A stretch of 64,000 nt of DNA from Taenia hydatigena. Lineage: Eukaryota; Platyhelminthes; Cestoda; Cyclophyllidea; Taeniidae. Below, piece by piece: positions 38,907 to 50,700 of this stretch. The number at the start of each line of letters is the position of its first letter. Within the stretch, counting starts at the first letter, position 1. The notes under the pieces are model-generated. The model was given only the letters and a program-made list of their open reading frames with translations. It did no database searches and had not been told where the DNA came from. The stretch is from assembly GCA_036345935.2 (NCBI GenBank), contig JADWOT020001284.1, forward strand, positions 29,844 through 93,843. The letters are read 5' to 3'. Position numbers and translations under genes: made by a program.

Positions 38907-39365
38907 TCATAAAAAGGTTGACGACAGTACTAGCATTATTGTGGAAGTAAATACAGTTGAAATGGCCAAACCTTTGGGTGTAGTCTTGCCAGTCACGATA
39001 AATGAGAGCATTGTGATAAGACTTCTTGAAATAGTTATTGCAAAATCCGAGGCAGATCCGTTCGCCTTAATGATTGCGAGAGTTTGGTTAGACCTGATTT
39101 TCATTCTAATTGTAGGAGTTCGGGCTGAAGTACCCTTGGCTGTGATTGCAGTCAACGTAACCATTATAGGATTCTGACGAGATCTGCTACTAATTTTTAT
39201 CACGGGATTCACAGCAGATGTGCTTTTTGCTGTGACAACAGGACGCATTGCGGAACTTCCAGGAGCAACTGACACGCTTTCCCCTTTCAAAGTAGACATA
39301 GAAGGATTGGGAAGGGATCCCTTCGTTGCAAGATTTGAGGCAGCGGGGGTAGATTTGTTGATCAT
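38907..39365 (-). CDS. Ser/Thr/Ala-rich repeat protein segment, 152 codons
   Basis: The minus strand is open from ATG (39365) to TGA. Two adjacent units of ~28-30 residues share a pattern: AKSTSAVNPVIKISSRS and AKGTSARTPTIRMKIRS (residues ~46 and ~76). The paired codons differ mainly at third positions (GCA/GCC for Ala, AAA/AAG for Lys, TCT/TCA for Ser, CAG/CAA for Gln), which is what selection on protein would leave. Earlier and later parts look like more diverged units (NPSMSTL against NPIMVTL). There is no signal peptide. The plus strand is partly open too (38941-39177, 39220-39531), a by-product of the repeat. Single-exon gene or large exon; function unknown. Confidence 0.5.
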   Translation of the reverse strand: MINKSTPAASNLATKGSLPNPSMSTLKGESVSVAPGSSAMRPVVTAKSTSAVNPVIKISSRSRQNPIMVTLTAITAKGTSARTPTIRMKIRSNQTLAIIKANGSASDFAITISRSLITMLSFIVTGKTTPKGLAISTVFTSTIMLVLSSTFL

Positions 39366-39962
39366 TTTGACGTGCTATTCGTTATGGTCGCAGAAAATCA
39401 TTTCGGTGCTTTTGGTAGCAATTAGCGAGGGAAATTTGTGTGCTAGTTCTCACCCCGGAACAATATTATCACCATGGTTAACTATTTTGGGCGTAATTCC
39501 GCCTATGATTTCAAGTTGTTCCGGCGCTTAATCTGGACTTGCCATCATGCTGACGTTTGCTAAGCAAAATAATTGTGGGTTTATGCACCATTATTAAGGA
39601 ATTTGCTTGCAATTTTCCCCGTCTTTATAAAGGAGCTTCTGACAACTGATTTATTTTAAAATAGTACAGTTTCAAGTCACATCTTCGCATCGAACAACCG
39701 GGATTTATATTTGATGAAACGCTTTTTAAAAGCATCATTTGTCAGCTAAAATTAGCAAACTAACGGTTAGGACTAATAATCTGTGAATGTCGCTGAACTA
39801 CTACTAATCGGCCCAAACTAAAGAGAGCTATGTCTCGGCAAGTATAACAAACGCCTTAAGAGAACCAGGTTGAGTACCAATTATGGCATGTTTATGGTAT
39901 AAGAAAAGTTCCTGGCCCACAGCCTGAGAGATAAGCTCGTCTAGCATGGCAACCAGAGGAGA

Positions 39963-40246
39963 ATGGCACAACTTGTACACAACTCTTCATGGATTGTGAG
40001 GCTTTGTGGCACCATAAAGTCGCTATTGCGCCTCAAGCATCTGGTGGTTCCAGGCTCTTTGGTACAAGCTGTTTTCCAAAGTTTTGCGAGGGATTTGGTC
40101 ATGCGGGAATCGGAAAGACGGAGGAGGCCTCGCGCAAGCAATACTTATGGCTCTCACTTATCATAGACATACTAGATTTCTGTCGGACCTGCATCAGTTG
40201 CAGCAGTTCCAAAAGACCTCGCCTTACTGCGATAGTACCTAATTAA
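39963..40246 (+). pseudogene. Frameshifted gypsy-type integrase zinc-finger remnant
   Basis: Two overlapping plus frames together give the layout of the H2C2 integrase zinc-binding domain. The first frame (39963-40166) reads LKHLVVPGSLVQAVFQSF. The second (39989-40246) reads EGFGHAGIGKTEEASRKQY, then IIDILDFCRTCISCSSSKRP. In the second frame the GHAG histidine and the CxxC pair (CISC) of the HHCC motif are present; the first histidine seems lost. The shift between frames near 40085 and missing downstream core make this a dead fragment of a Ty3/gypsy-like LTR retrotransposon. No LTRs were found nearby. Confidence 0.7.
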
Positions 40247-40249
40247 GAG

Positions 40250-41773
40250 TAGCAGTCTATGCTTGAAATACCTGGACAGCGGGTTTCCAGTAGTAAGGCA
40301 ATGGACCAATCAGTGCAATGCACGCTTGCATCAGTCAATGCAACCCTGCCCGGAGGCGTTCTTTTAAATAGAATTCATGTTGCACGTACACCGATGCGTC
40401 TTACCAAGGCAAGGCTGTGCATTTCTATCAAAGCACATCGGTATTAGTAAACCTTCTCCTTCTCTCCTTCCTCCCTTACATGCACAATGATGTACAGAAG
40501 AAGCGGAAAGGCAAGTGATGCCTACTTCTAAGAAGCCGCCTGACAACATCTGCTACCGATCCTGCCAGAGGAGGTCAATCACACAACTAACTTCTACGCG
40601 TACTCGTATAGGCATCCCACCGCCTTCTGCTATTCATCTTGCTTCTTACGTTATCGTCGTTCTCACCATCTAGTCCTTCATCAGCGCCTCAATCCCGCTT
40701 TGTTATTTACTCAACTTCGGTGTATTTTCCATCTTTCAACTCTACGGCCTACTTCCGAATCTCTCTGGAACTCCCCAAACACCCACTCTGCCGTTCAAAA
40801 TACGTCAAAAGGGCCAATGGGGATAAAAACAGTAAGACATGAAAGGTCAGTTTGGCCACCACGCTCTCCTCTTTCTGCCCACATTGACCTTATGCCAAAA
40901 TTTATTTACCTGTGTCGCCATTCTAGCATTGTCGCAACTGGTGTGCCAGCAAATTTCACATCTCAAGGTAGCCCTTTCAAGTGTGCCACTTGAATGAAAC
41001 TTGCATTCCTTTCACATAGACTTGAAAGCATGTGGAAAAAGAGGGCATAGAATAATGAAAGCAGCGCTACAACACTGTGCAGAAGCAATTAACAATGGCC
41101 CTTCACCGAACTCTTGTCAGCTTCTCTCAGATCAGATTTAGATGGACATGGCACATTGAACTGACAGATGTTTTCACTCCAGGAGCGAAACATAGAGGCC
41201 CATCAGTCGACGCAACGCACTGCAAACAATGAGTTACGAATTAGAAGGTCAACCCACAGTACAAAAGTTTAGCGACTGACAACCGGAAAACAGCAGCCAG
41301 TATGCATTTGCTGTGATTATGCAGTGGATAGCTGTTTTGGTAAGTAGAAGGGAAGAAGGGTAAGCAATGAAAGCTTGTGGACGCTAGCGACTGCGCCACG
41401 TGGCGGCCACTGGTCTGCGTCCCACCATGGAGGTTGTGCTACGTTGGTGCGGGTTAGTACACTTGTGGGTGACGCTAGTGGAAAGCTCTCATTCGCTGGT
41501 CTCGACGTTGGCGATGAAACCACGTAGAGACCTCTGGTGTCTGTCGAGCCATTGAGGTAGTGCTACTTCGATGCGGGTTAGTACATGTGTGCTGGAGCAT
41601 AGTGGCACATTTAATTATTTTGTTCTTACTTACTCCCCACCCAACATTTCCATTCTCCTCCTCCTCATTCATCTGCTTCCTCGATAATGTCAAACCTTAT
41701 GCCTTTTTCATTGCTGGCAACTCACTCTTTAATTATTAACTTTTCTTTTACTCATTGTCCTTCTTCTTTCTAG
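40250..41773. other. No exon supported; pyrimidine-rich patches
   Basis: C+T-rich stretches occur at 40450-40480, 40640-40700 and 41640-41773. The last one leads directly into the acceptor at 41773. A repeated phrase, GCGGGTTAGTACA...TGTG, occurs near 41448 and 41574, each with GTGCTACxTxGxTGCGGGTTAG, about 126 nt apart. Confidence 0.4.
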
Positions 41774-41824
41774 GCGCTGCAGGATCCTTTTCTTCCAATT
41801 GATAATGATGCTTTGGCTACATTG
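41774..41824 (+). CDS. Candidate 51-nt exon, ALQDPFLPIDNDALATL
   Basis: About 130 nt of pyrimidine-rich intron end in CCTTCTTCTTTCTAG at 41773, one of the best acceptors in the window. The 17 codons that follow in phase 0 end at TTG|GTAATT. In phase 2 the segment also reads open as a hydrophobic peptide (RILFFQLIMMLW), so the frame is not settled. Length is a multiple of three. Confidence 0.4.
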
Positions 41825-42889
41825 GTAATTGTGATGGCGAATGCAATATTTGTTTTATGCCACTTGATTTACTGGAGTTAAATCTCGATTTATTAGACTT
41901 CGTAACAAATGTCGGTTAAGTGATCCATCTTTTAATACAGGGTTTTTTAAAACCTTAATTTGATATCTTTTATTCTTTTTTACTTATCATTCTTCTCACC
42001 TTCGTCCGCATTCCTCACACCTCTTTTTAATATTCCTTTGCTTATTAATGGAGTAAGTTCCCTTTTTGCGATTTTACCGACTTGATCTCTTGTTGCACAA
42101 ACCTTTCTCATTTGTTTCAAATTTAGCATTTTATACCGAATCCAATTTTAAACATTCATACACGGCTCCTACTTACGACGCATTTCCGCGCACACTTCTG
42201 CATAAAGGCATACTTTTACTTATGTATTCATTCATATGCACAATAACGTAGATACACATAACAGTGTATCTTAAAATTACGATCTGCCTACAATTGTGCT
42301 ATCAACTTATTTGTGCCAAGCATAAGAAGATGCTTTCTAATGACACCGAGCAATGTCCACATCTGTAAGCATCCATTTTGGTCAAGGGGAGAGCGAGTTG
42401 CGCGAGATTCTGTGGCGAGGCTTACAGCAAATGCAATTAGTAGGCATTACCGTTTGTCTTAATTGAGAAATGTTCCTTATTTCATGAATTAGTCCATATT
42501 TTCTTAGCAGCTATTCGGCAAGCGGAATGATGGTTTGGCATGATCTCTAGCCGAGAGATCCATTGTCTCGAGTGGCAATATTCCATAAAACTGAGCTTGG
42601 GAGTGCAGTTTAGAGGGATGAGACAGAATGCTTGGTTCGGGGTATGATTTCAGGGTCGCTAAGACGAATCCTTAATTGTCAAGCCACTATAAAAATGTTT
42701 AAAATCAAGTCCCAACAAATACTTGCGTTCCTTGGGAAAGTGGTTAGGTGTTTACGTGGAAGCGTCACGTAAGCATCCAAAATGCCTAAATGAGTTTGCT
42801 TAGGCGATACATTTCGGCGACCATCCATATATGCGCAAGGCAGTTAAGTTAACAGAACACGTCAATGCTTTTTGATTCACACAAAAACA
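41825..42889. other. No gene recognised
   Basis: Intron-like DNA. A pyrimidine-rich run at 41960-42060 ends without a clear acceptor. Confidence 0.4.
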
Positions 42890-43455
42890 AACAAATCAAA
42901 GACCAAGTTTTTATTAAATAAAAACCCTCAAAATAAGGTAAGCAAACTGAATCAATCCATGGCAAAATTTGCCCTGTCAAGTACTCTCACCGCATTCGCG
43001 TGTGAAACGCCAATTCATCAACAGACTAATATTGTCAATTAACTCTCACTAAGTTTAAATGGACAAAAAGGTACTAGACTACAGCGTAACTGTTCCTGTC
43101 ATCTCACCCCAAATATAGGCATCAAACTAAACATCTAATCCACAAAAACTCTGTATGACAATTTATCCTCACTGAAGGCGCATAAATAAAATAAACTGAC
43201 CTGCAAGAGAGTATTTTTTGTGTGAGTAAATTCTCGCTTCAGTCGCGTGAATAAAATGAACCAATGTGTGGCAAAACTTTCTCTGTCAATTACTTCTCAC
43301 TGTACTTAAAAACAAAAAGACTAATCTGTAACTAAACCTTTCTCTCACTAAAGACAAATAAAACGAACAGTTTTTATAAAACCTTTTGTTAATTATTTCA
43401 GCTGTAGCCATACAGACAAAAACTGACTAATCTACGGCAAAAAGTGTCCCTTTAT
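42890..43455. repeat. Diverged tandem repeat block
   Basis: A set of phrases recurs along ~560 nt: GGCAAAA.TTT.CTCTGTCAA, then CAATTA.TCTCACT, then AAATAAAATGAAC or AACTGAC, and ACTAATCT. Clear instances start near 42961, 43032, 43150, 43270 and 43430. Units are ~60-130 nt and unevenly spaced, so the array is old. The strand is A+C rich throughout. No open frame follows the period. Confidence 0.55.
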
Positions 43456-45360
43456 TCGCGATGACGAATGCTCGTGCAGCACTCTCTGTACCTGCACTTT
43501 TGCATTAAAGTCTCGGTGCAAACATACCATACTTCATGCAGTACACAATAATAACGAAAACCAAGCAAAGCGATGCCTCGGTAAAGGTTCGGTAAAGTCG
43601 TCAGTAACGTTACTCTAGTAATTTTATAGTTACGTTGCACAATTTTTTGAAATTAGTGTTCTCGCTGTGTTTAGAAAAGCAAAGTCAACTAATCTGATGC
43701 TCTTGCTATAGGTAATGATTCCAATTCACTTCGTAACACTCGACGATTTTGTTTACAAATAACGATTTTCGCGAATAACACGATTAGGTTTAGGACGGTT
43801 TTCTTGCTGCAAGTGGGAGTGCTGATTTATCGCTCCTTATAAATGCTTTTATAACTGATACGTCCAACTCAAGGCCTCATTGCAAATTCAATAAGCTTCA
43901 TAAAATATGTGAATGCTGAAAAATGAGCAAAAGAATATTTTGGCAAGGTCTTTAAAAAGCCGTCAAAGCTAGGGCTGTTCTTATGCATTTTTTAGCATGC
44001 AAACTGCATTAATTTTAGCTGCTAAGAGTCATCGCTACACGCATTTAGCTGTCGATCTTATAAAATAAATTTTCTAGCTATGCACGCCTCTCTTTGGAAG
44101 GCTTATGCAGAGAGGATTAGGCACGCTCTAAGGTCGCCTGCTCGTTGATCACATGACTAGTGTGCGAACGAACTCTTACTTGCGTAGATGAGGATAGTAC
44201 CTGAAACCTTAGGTAACGAAAACTCCATTTATATAAAATCATGATTCTGAGTCAAGTCGACAGCGAACTGTGGCTCATGTTGCCATGATGTTTCGTAAGG
44301 CATGTATGACGGAATCCAAATAAAAGGGGAATTTGGGGAATGCGTTGAGCTGCATTATCAGGAGCAGCTCTCGGGCTTGTAAAAGTCGTCTAGTACAGCG
44401 ATTGGACCTCCGAAAGAGGCCACAGCAGGGCATCGATTCGGGATTGATGGTGGCACATGGCTGTTAGGTGGAAGCACTAATACAACCTACAATAGCGGAT
44501 TGGCATGTTGGGATTGCTCAGTAAGTTTTAAATGCATTTGTCCTCTCGTACGCTACTGTGGATTTTGCTGAGAGCCTAATGCTTGTTATACAGCTCTGCT
44601 CTATGAATAGAAAATTTATGTGTCTGCTTCAGGTTGATTTGTTCGTGGATGGAATCATGTAAGGCTTACTTCAGATTATTTATCACTCGATCAGGATTTT
44701 ATTTATAAACGTATGCATAATTAGGTATTGGGAGCATTAAATAGTGTTTCAACTTGGGATGGCGATGCTGCAAACACATGTTCAACACTGTCCTTAGTAC
44801 TCTGGTAGCAGCGGTCACTTTTGTCTCACAGCACCTTGATACCGCGGAGTGGCAGGAGTTGCTTAGGGATGCAAGAGTAAAACACAGCAGCCTGCCTTCA
44901 TTTTCGGCCAAAGCGTAGTTTAGACCACTGCCGCCACGCAGCAGTATTAAGTAGGCTAGTAGTATCGCATCACCTATTTTGCATCAGCTTTGGCTGCTGT
45001 ATCAGTTCACATCAAGTGAACTACGCACCCTCACTGGTGCTACAAATAAATTATTTGTTCATCCCTCTTTCCCATATTCAAATATACTGATACAACTATT
45101 GTGAAATCTGTGGCAACACCACCGGGTTCTTTACATGGCGCTGCGCGGTTTTGCACAAATCATTGAGTATCAATTATTTCATTTTGCAACATTAACTACA
45201 CAAGGTTTAGTAAAACTGGTCCAATATTCTGGAGGTGGGCATAAGTGCGAACATCGAGGAGGTAATACCGAAGTAATACGCATTAGTCCTCTTTCAATAA
45301 GGCACCATCTTCTCGTGCATACGAAATGCATAATTAGACTTGGCTGCTATGCTGGGGTAC
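43456..45360. other. No gene recognised
   Basis: Unique-looking A+T-rich DNA, becoming G-richer near 44.4-44.5 kb and again after 45.1 kb. No exon, RNA gene or clear repeat is supported. Confidence 0.35.
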
Positions 45361-45531
45361 CTGGCTGTCGAGGTGGTGGATATGCCAGGTAATACGGCGT
45401 GCAGCAACAAGATATGCGTCATACTTCGTCACCTGTAGTTGGCCATTTGCAACGGCGAGTTGTTGAACAAGTTGTTGGGTGGTGTGGCAATCGTGCAGGA
45501 TGGTGTGCTGCCCAAAATTTAGGCGGTACTT
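45361..45531 (-). CDS. Candidate minus-strand exon, 57 codons
   Basis: On the minus strand CTTCTCCGTCTTCTTCGACAG ends at 45532, and the segment ends at CAG|GTACCC. It is 171 nt, phase 0 at both ends. The peptide reads KYRLNFGQHTILHDCH, then a glutamine-rich helix TTQQLVQQLAVANGQLQ, then VTKYDAYLVAARRI. A shorter version would end at CAG|GTGACG (45432). The frame is open upstream as well, to about 45625. The opposite strand gives only arginine-rich or stop-broken frames. Family not recognised. Confidence 0.4.
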
Positions 45532-46572
45532 CTGTCGAAGAAGACGGAGAAGCTGGTGGGCAGTGAAGAGTAGGCCGACCAAGTGCCTTCTCACAGGCAG
45601 ACTAACTAGCCATTTATGCGACTACGAGTGCGGTAATGGTTCTCTTGAGCGCCACCACAAGGTGGATAGTTGACTACTGGATGTGTCGGTCGATTGGCTG
45701 ACATTTGGATGTTGGTCTGTTTTACTGTCTTAGATGTAGAAGCTGCAGTGTTGAGCGGTGGTGCTACGGCACGCAGAATTACCGCGGGAATTTGGACGGA
45801 GTGCGGTGCATTTCTTTCTCCTCTTACACGCACTTGTACGTCACATTGGTGGACTGGCGGTGGGATGGATTGCCATGGCGCAAGAGTTTGACGCGACAAA
45901 TTGGACAAATTGAGCACAACCGATAGCCATATCGGTGGCGGCGGTTGTCTATGACGGTGTGCGTCTACACAAGAGATGTGTAGATGTGTGCACAAGAGTG
46001 GGTGAGAGGTGGCGGCATGTGAATGAGACGCCCTTTTGTGAGTCACTGGGAGTCACTCAATCCAGCATAAAGCCTACCCCTCTTCCCTCTTTCCCCTTCA
46101 CTGTCGACCCAACCATCATAAGCATCCTTACACGCCCCATTACTATATCCACTTCCTGTTTTTGCTCTGCCCTGTCCCCACCTACGCTTAGACATAGGCA
46201 CTGCCAGCACCAACAGTAACAACCTGAGAGCATGGCGACAATGGATGCGAACTAGAAGTGGCAGTAATAATGTATATTTCTGCCACATAATCAAGAATGA
46301 AGGTGGAGATTGCAGTGACCCTCAACAAGGCCAAGGGATGCATTCAGTCGCTCACTCTGCACTCCACACCCATTCCATTTATTTGAAGCTGGTACACTTG
46401 CATCAGACACAGCAGTCTGAACCGCTCTGCTGGTGAATGTCGACTTCTTCTTGCAATGCGCTGACTGACTCGACTCGGTGGCAATACCTTCAAAGATGTC
46501 GATCACGACAGATCTAATGACCTACAACACCGCGCTTACTTTTCATGTCTCTTACATGCGGAAACACTGTAA
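45532..46572. other. G+C-rich patch, coding status unclear
   Basis: Both strands have overlapping open runs (minus 45606-46046, 146 codons, Pro/His/Arg-rich; plus 45670-45891). The local G+C rise lengthens open frames by chance, and no splice-bounded frame was preferred. At 46070-46220 a pyrimidine-rich stretch contains no obvious exon. Confidence 0.3.
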
Positions 46573-46625
46573 CACAGCTTGACTAGATCTGGCTAGATTG
46601 CACTGGATCGGGACAGACTAGACTG
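46573..46625. repeat. Degenerate ~10-bp tandem repeat
   Basis: Units such as CTTGACTAGA, TCTGGCTAGA, TTGCACTGGA and CTAGACTGGT follow each other in register. The consensus resembles GATTGGACTA, as read on the minus strand at 27655-27727. Confidence 0.45.
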
Positions 46626-46840
46626 GTCACGTCGGCTGGGTTATGACGGGCTTGCATAAAATGCGCAAGGAGAGGTTGGACAGGACTACCACAGCTATCA
46701 TGCATACCCCATCCTCAGAGGCGCTTTACACGTTGCCATTGATGTCAATCTAAATAGCACTCTAATTTGACCCTCCTAATCGAATTAACACAACTCCATG
46801 CCGTGTAAAATGCTGTCTTTTCTTCCTCTCGTTTTTGCAG

Positions 46841-46870
46841 ACACCAGAAATCAGGGCACGCGGACTACAA
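46841..46870 (+). CDS. Candidate 30-nt micro-exon, TPEIRARGLQ
   Basis: TCTTTTCTTCCTCTCGTTTTTGCAG is a strong acceptor ending at 46840. Ten codons in phase 0 end at CAA|GTAGGC. All three frames are open over so short a segment, so the peptide is only a suggestion. Length is a multiple of three, as for the neighbours at 41774 and 47321. Confidence 0.3.
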
Positions 46871-47320
46871 GTAGGCCTAACGATGTCTTCAGAATGGAGG
46901 GATAGGAGCCTTCTTCTCTACTTCCCCTTTTCCACGTCTTACTGCAACGTGCCTTTCGGTGAGAGCATCTTTTGTCTCCTGCTACGATGTTCCACATGGG
47001 CCCTAGTGCTGCGCCCTGCATTATGCTCCACTGTTTGTGCTTAATGCATTCAGCGCAACCAAAACAGAATGATGAGTACTTCCTGTATTTCACTTCCTTG
47101 CCTTTGTTTCCCAATTTAATGACACAAGAAAATCTTTCCATCTCTATAGATTGTTCTACACCACTTCGCCTCTATTCCACCTCCTACTTTTACTCCTCCT
47201 TTACTTACCCCCTGAGAACGAAGGTAAGCGCGTTGCCCCTACCTCCCACTTTGTAACTTATAGACTCGTCCAACTCTTACCTCACTATCTCACTGTCCAA
47301 CTCTTTTCTTCTCTCTGCAG

Positions 47321-47353
47321 AGAACTCCTCTACTTGGCGCTCTACATTTACGT
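47321..47353 (+). CDS. Candidate 33-nt micro-exon
   Basis: CAACTCTTTTCTTCTCTCTGCAG ends at 47320, and CGT|GTAAGA is a strong donor at 47354. The 33 nt read RTPLLGALHLR in phase 0, or the hydrophobic ELLYLALYIY in phase 2. Both flanking signals are near consensus, so this is among the better micro-exon candidates. Confidence 0.35.
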
Positions 47354-47689
47354 GTAAGAACGTGCGCTTCCTGCTCTTTAGAGAGTCGACTCAATCACTG
47401 TCCCAAAAAGACAGGTAGGAACGTCTATGTGTGTGTGCCTGTGTGCATGTAGTGCAAAGCCATATTCATCTCATTCTCTCCCCCTCAATTGCCCTTCTAG
47501 CCGACCATGTCGACATTTCTATCCTGGATGAAGATCTCCTTTAGCTACTCATTTTATGGCCATTCGATTGCCTTAATAATTTATGCTCCACCTTCAGCCA
47601 ACACTCCATCACCCACTTACTAACTTGCTTCACTAGTATTTAATCGCATTTTCCTTCTTGTGACTCCTCTACGTCCTCTCTTATTTCAG

Positions 47690-47727
47690 ATTGAAAAGAA
47701 CTTTGCACAGGATGAGGAGAGGGAGAG
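47690..47727 (+). CDS. Candidate 38-nt exon, IEKNFAQDEERE
   Basis: CTACGTCCTCTCTTATTTCAG ends at 47689. The segment reads IEKNFAQDEERE in phase 0 and meets GTAGCA after GAGAG. It leaves in phase 2, unlike the other micro-exon candidates. The acidic peptide is plausible but short, and the donor is imperfect. Confidence 0.3.
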
Positions 47728-50700
47728 GTAGCATAACTTACCTCTAATATTTACCGTAGGTATCTGTTTCGACCTTTGGACTTCTCCGGAATGGTGGGTC
47801 GGGCGGTTGGAACTGATGTCGGGATGGCGAGGAAGGTGACAAACGTGAAAAAATAACAGGAGACTGAATGGGAGGAAAAAACGAAGCGGAGGGGAGGCAT
47901 TGATGGACAACTAAGTTAACGGGACGAATCCACGAAGGAAGATGAGCAGCAATAGACGAAACAACACGTTGACAACCATGTTCGACGCTGTTGTGCAATG
48001 GACCATTTCGAATCCTACACGTGTAAATCGATCAGTGGCACGTGTTGTCGCGTGGTGTCTCTCAGGGCCGTGTGATGTTGGACTTAGGAGGCACCCGTTG
48101 TGGATGGAATTGCGGGAGTAGACATCACTTTCTTTCGTGTCTTTTTACCTTGGTCGATTTCTCTGCAACATAGCGCATGCAAAGGCGGTGGAGGAGGGTG
48201 AGAGATACCACCAATTCCATTGTGTTTTGAATTAAATGCGCTACCCTGTCTGATCTTCTTTCCGTCAGCTTTTTATCCCTGTTGTTTCCTTTTGGAAAGA
48301 CGACTTTCGAGCAGTTGGGGCAACACGAGGTATGAATCTAGTGAAGACAGTAGCGACTAACTCCCATCGATTGACATAGAGCTCGTAAAGGCGTGCTTTT
48401 GCTGCTTATTTCTAATCGCATTCCTAGGCCAATAGTTGTGTTGCATCAGAGAGGACAATGGCGGTGATTGCACCTCTCCAGTAGAGAGGAAGCAACATGA
48501 TTGTTAAGCCGAAAGCCACGAAAGAATAGTTGGATGAGAGGCAAAGATGAGACGTTCACAGAAGAGAGGAAGTAGAGGAGAGGATGAAGTAAGGCCACTG
48601 TTGTATGTTCCTACACTGTGCTGTTGCACTGCGTTCCTCATTCCCTGTTCTCTTTCTTCCACATTCTCCTGGATGCCTTCGTTTGCCCATTTCCCCAACC
48701 ATGTACTCGAGTGAGGTATGTAGGAATGGACTTTGTGGAAGGAATATAAGTTCCTCTCAATCGACAAGCTCGAAGACGCTCTTCATGGTTTACTTTGATA
48801 AGTGAAATGCACCAGTTGCGACAGTACTTGACTGACGATGCACGTGAATGAGGTTAGTGAGGAGGAGGCTATGATGAAGCAGGGTTATAGCATTGCTTAT
48901 CTCTAATTTCTACAATTTTTATCTGCGCTGACACTTTGGAGTCAAACGATAGAGGGGTGGGTCGAGGTGTTACAGACAGATTGGAACGGAGGCGGTAGAG
49001 GTGAGTGATGAGAAGTGGAACAAAGGTGAGTGGATATCGAAGCAGGACTGAAGCAGTGAGGAAGAACTGAATGGTGGAAACGACGATAACGTGGGAAGTA
49101 AGATGGATGTTAGAAGGCGGTGGAATGCGCATGCGGGTATATGTGATTAACCTCTTCCGATTGGATCGGTGCCACGCGTCGCGGGACGACTTCTTGGGGG
49201 GCAGGCATCACTGGCCTCTGTGCTTCACTTCGATATGCAGGGCTAGTGATCTTAGCAATTTTCTTTAGCAAAACGTCTATAGTAATTTGCCAAGCTAAGG
49301 AACCTGTCAAGTTCTGTCTGGTTGGTTATTGTTGGCCCATTTCTCGCCTGCGTTGTGTGGTTTTGAGCGACTGATACCTCATTCGACCAAACTCTATGTC
49401 TCTTGAAGCTAACGGGGCATTGGAGAAAGGGAAAAATCTTTGGATTATCTTGACTCTTCTCGAAGAAGATGAATCAAAGCTCGAGACCGGTGGAGTTGTT
49501 CTCTGTTCCTACTCTCTACGTTAAATTTTGTCAAGGAGTAATGATCTTGGGAGAGACTGCGCATTATCAGAGAAGCGGTTAAATTCCCTTTCTCCCTTTT
49601 CTCTGTTCTCTGAAAATTGGTAGTTAATAATTGTCCTGTACACGGCACAGATCCCAACAGTTATAATGTTCAAGTGAGGGTAGGTTTTTGGACCTGTTTC
49701 TATCGACCAGGTGTTTCTGACTTTGTAAGGTTTGTCTCTTATATTCCCGATATAAAATTGCATTGGTGAATGCCAATGGTAACGTAATCGTACTCCACGT
49801 TTGGATGTGCACTCGGATTATTCAAGCTTCGCGTATTGTGGTTGTGAACATTGACGAAACTAATCTGCTAGCTTATTATTCATCTCGCGTAAACTTCAAG
49901 AGCATTTCAGCCTCTTCTAAGTCACCGATAAGTGTTTAGAATTGATGAGCCTATTTGTAGGGAGTTCGCTGTGTGCTCACGTTCTTCCCAGGTACCCTCA
50001 TTCGCGACCCCTTCATGCATACTGAGCACATGAAGCGCAAGACCGGCACTGCCTTGCACATAGTCGATACCTGAAATACTAGAACCAGGTCCTCTAAGTC
50101 GTCTTCGCCTGGGCGGCGTTGTAGCTGAGGGTTGGACGGATCGAAAGAGATCGTGGTGGATGTGTAAACGCGTTAATGGCCACTTTCAATACCACATCGT
50201 AATTGCATTCACCTTTGCTCGTCCCACTGATGAGGGTAACAAGGCGGTGTAGGGACGCACTGTAGGGTAGCTGAGGGAGATATTGGGTCAATCGGCAAAC
50301 CAGTGCTTGGCCGTGTGTGGTGCAGATGTGCGATTAATTGAGCTGGAGATGGGAACCCATCAGCTTGCTTTCGGCGATCCATCATTCGCCCCTTCTGCCC
50401 CTTCTCCTTCCCTTTCTCCAAGTCACATCAGCGGATACCTTTAATGCGCCCAAGTCATCGCTCTTGTGCGTCAGATCGGCATACCAACATTCACAGCGGT
50501 CGTAGGGAGAAATATTATTAGGCAGGAGGACGGACGATTAATTGCCTGAGTAAGTGGGTGGCAATCGGCCGTGCGGATGGATAGTTGTCGACAGGTGGAG
50601 AGGATAGCGCGTATGAGGTCAGAGGTGACAAGTGTAACGTTGCTTTTGCTGTTGTTGTGTCGATGGTGGTAGTGGGTGCTAGTGAAGTACTGACAGATGG

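Noticed and set aside
45606..46046. 146-codon minus-strand open run
   Set aside because: Pro/His/Arg-rich composition follows from local G+C content, the plus strand is equally open, and no acceptor or donor frames it.
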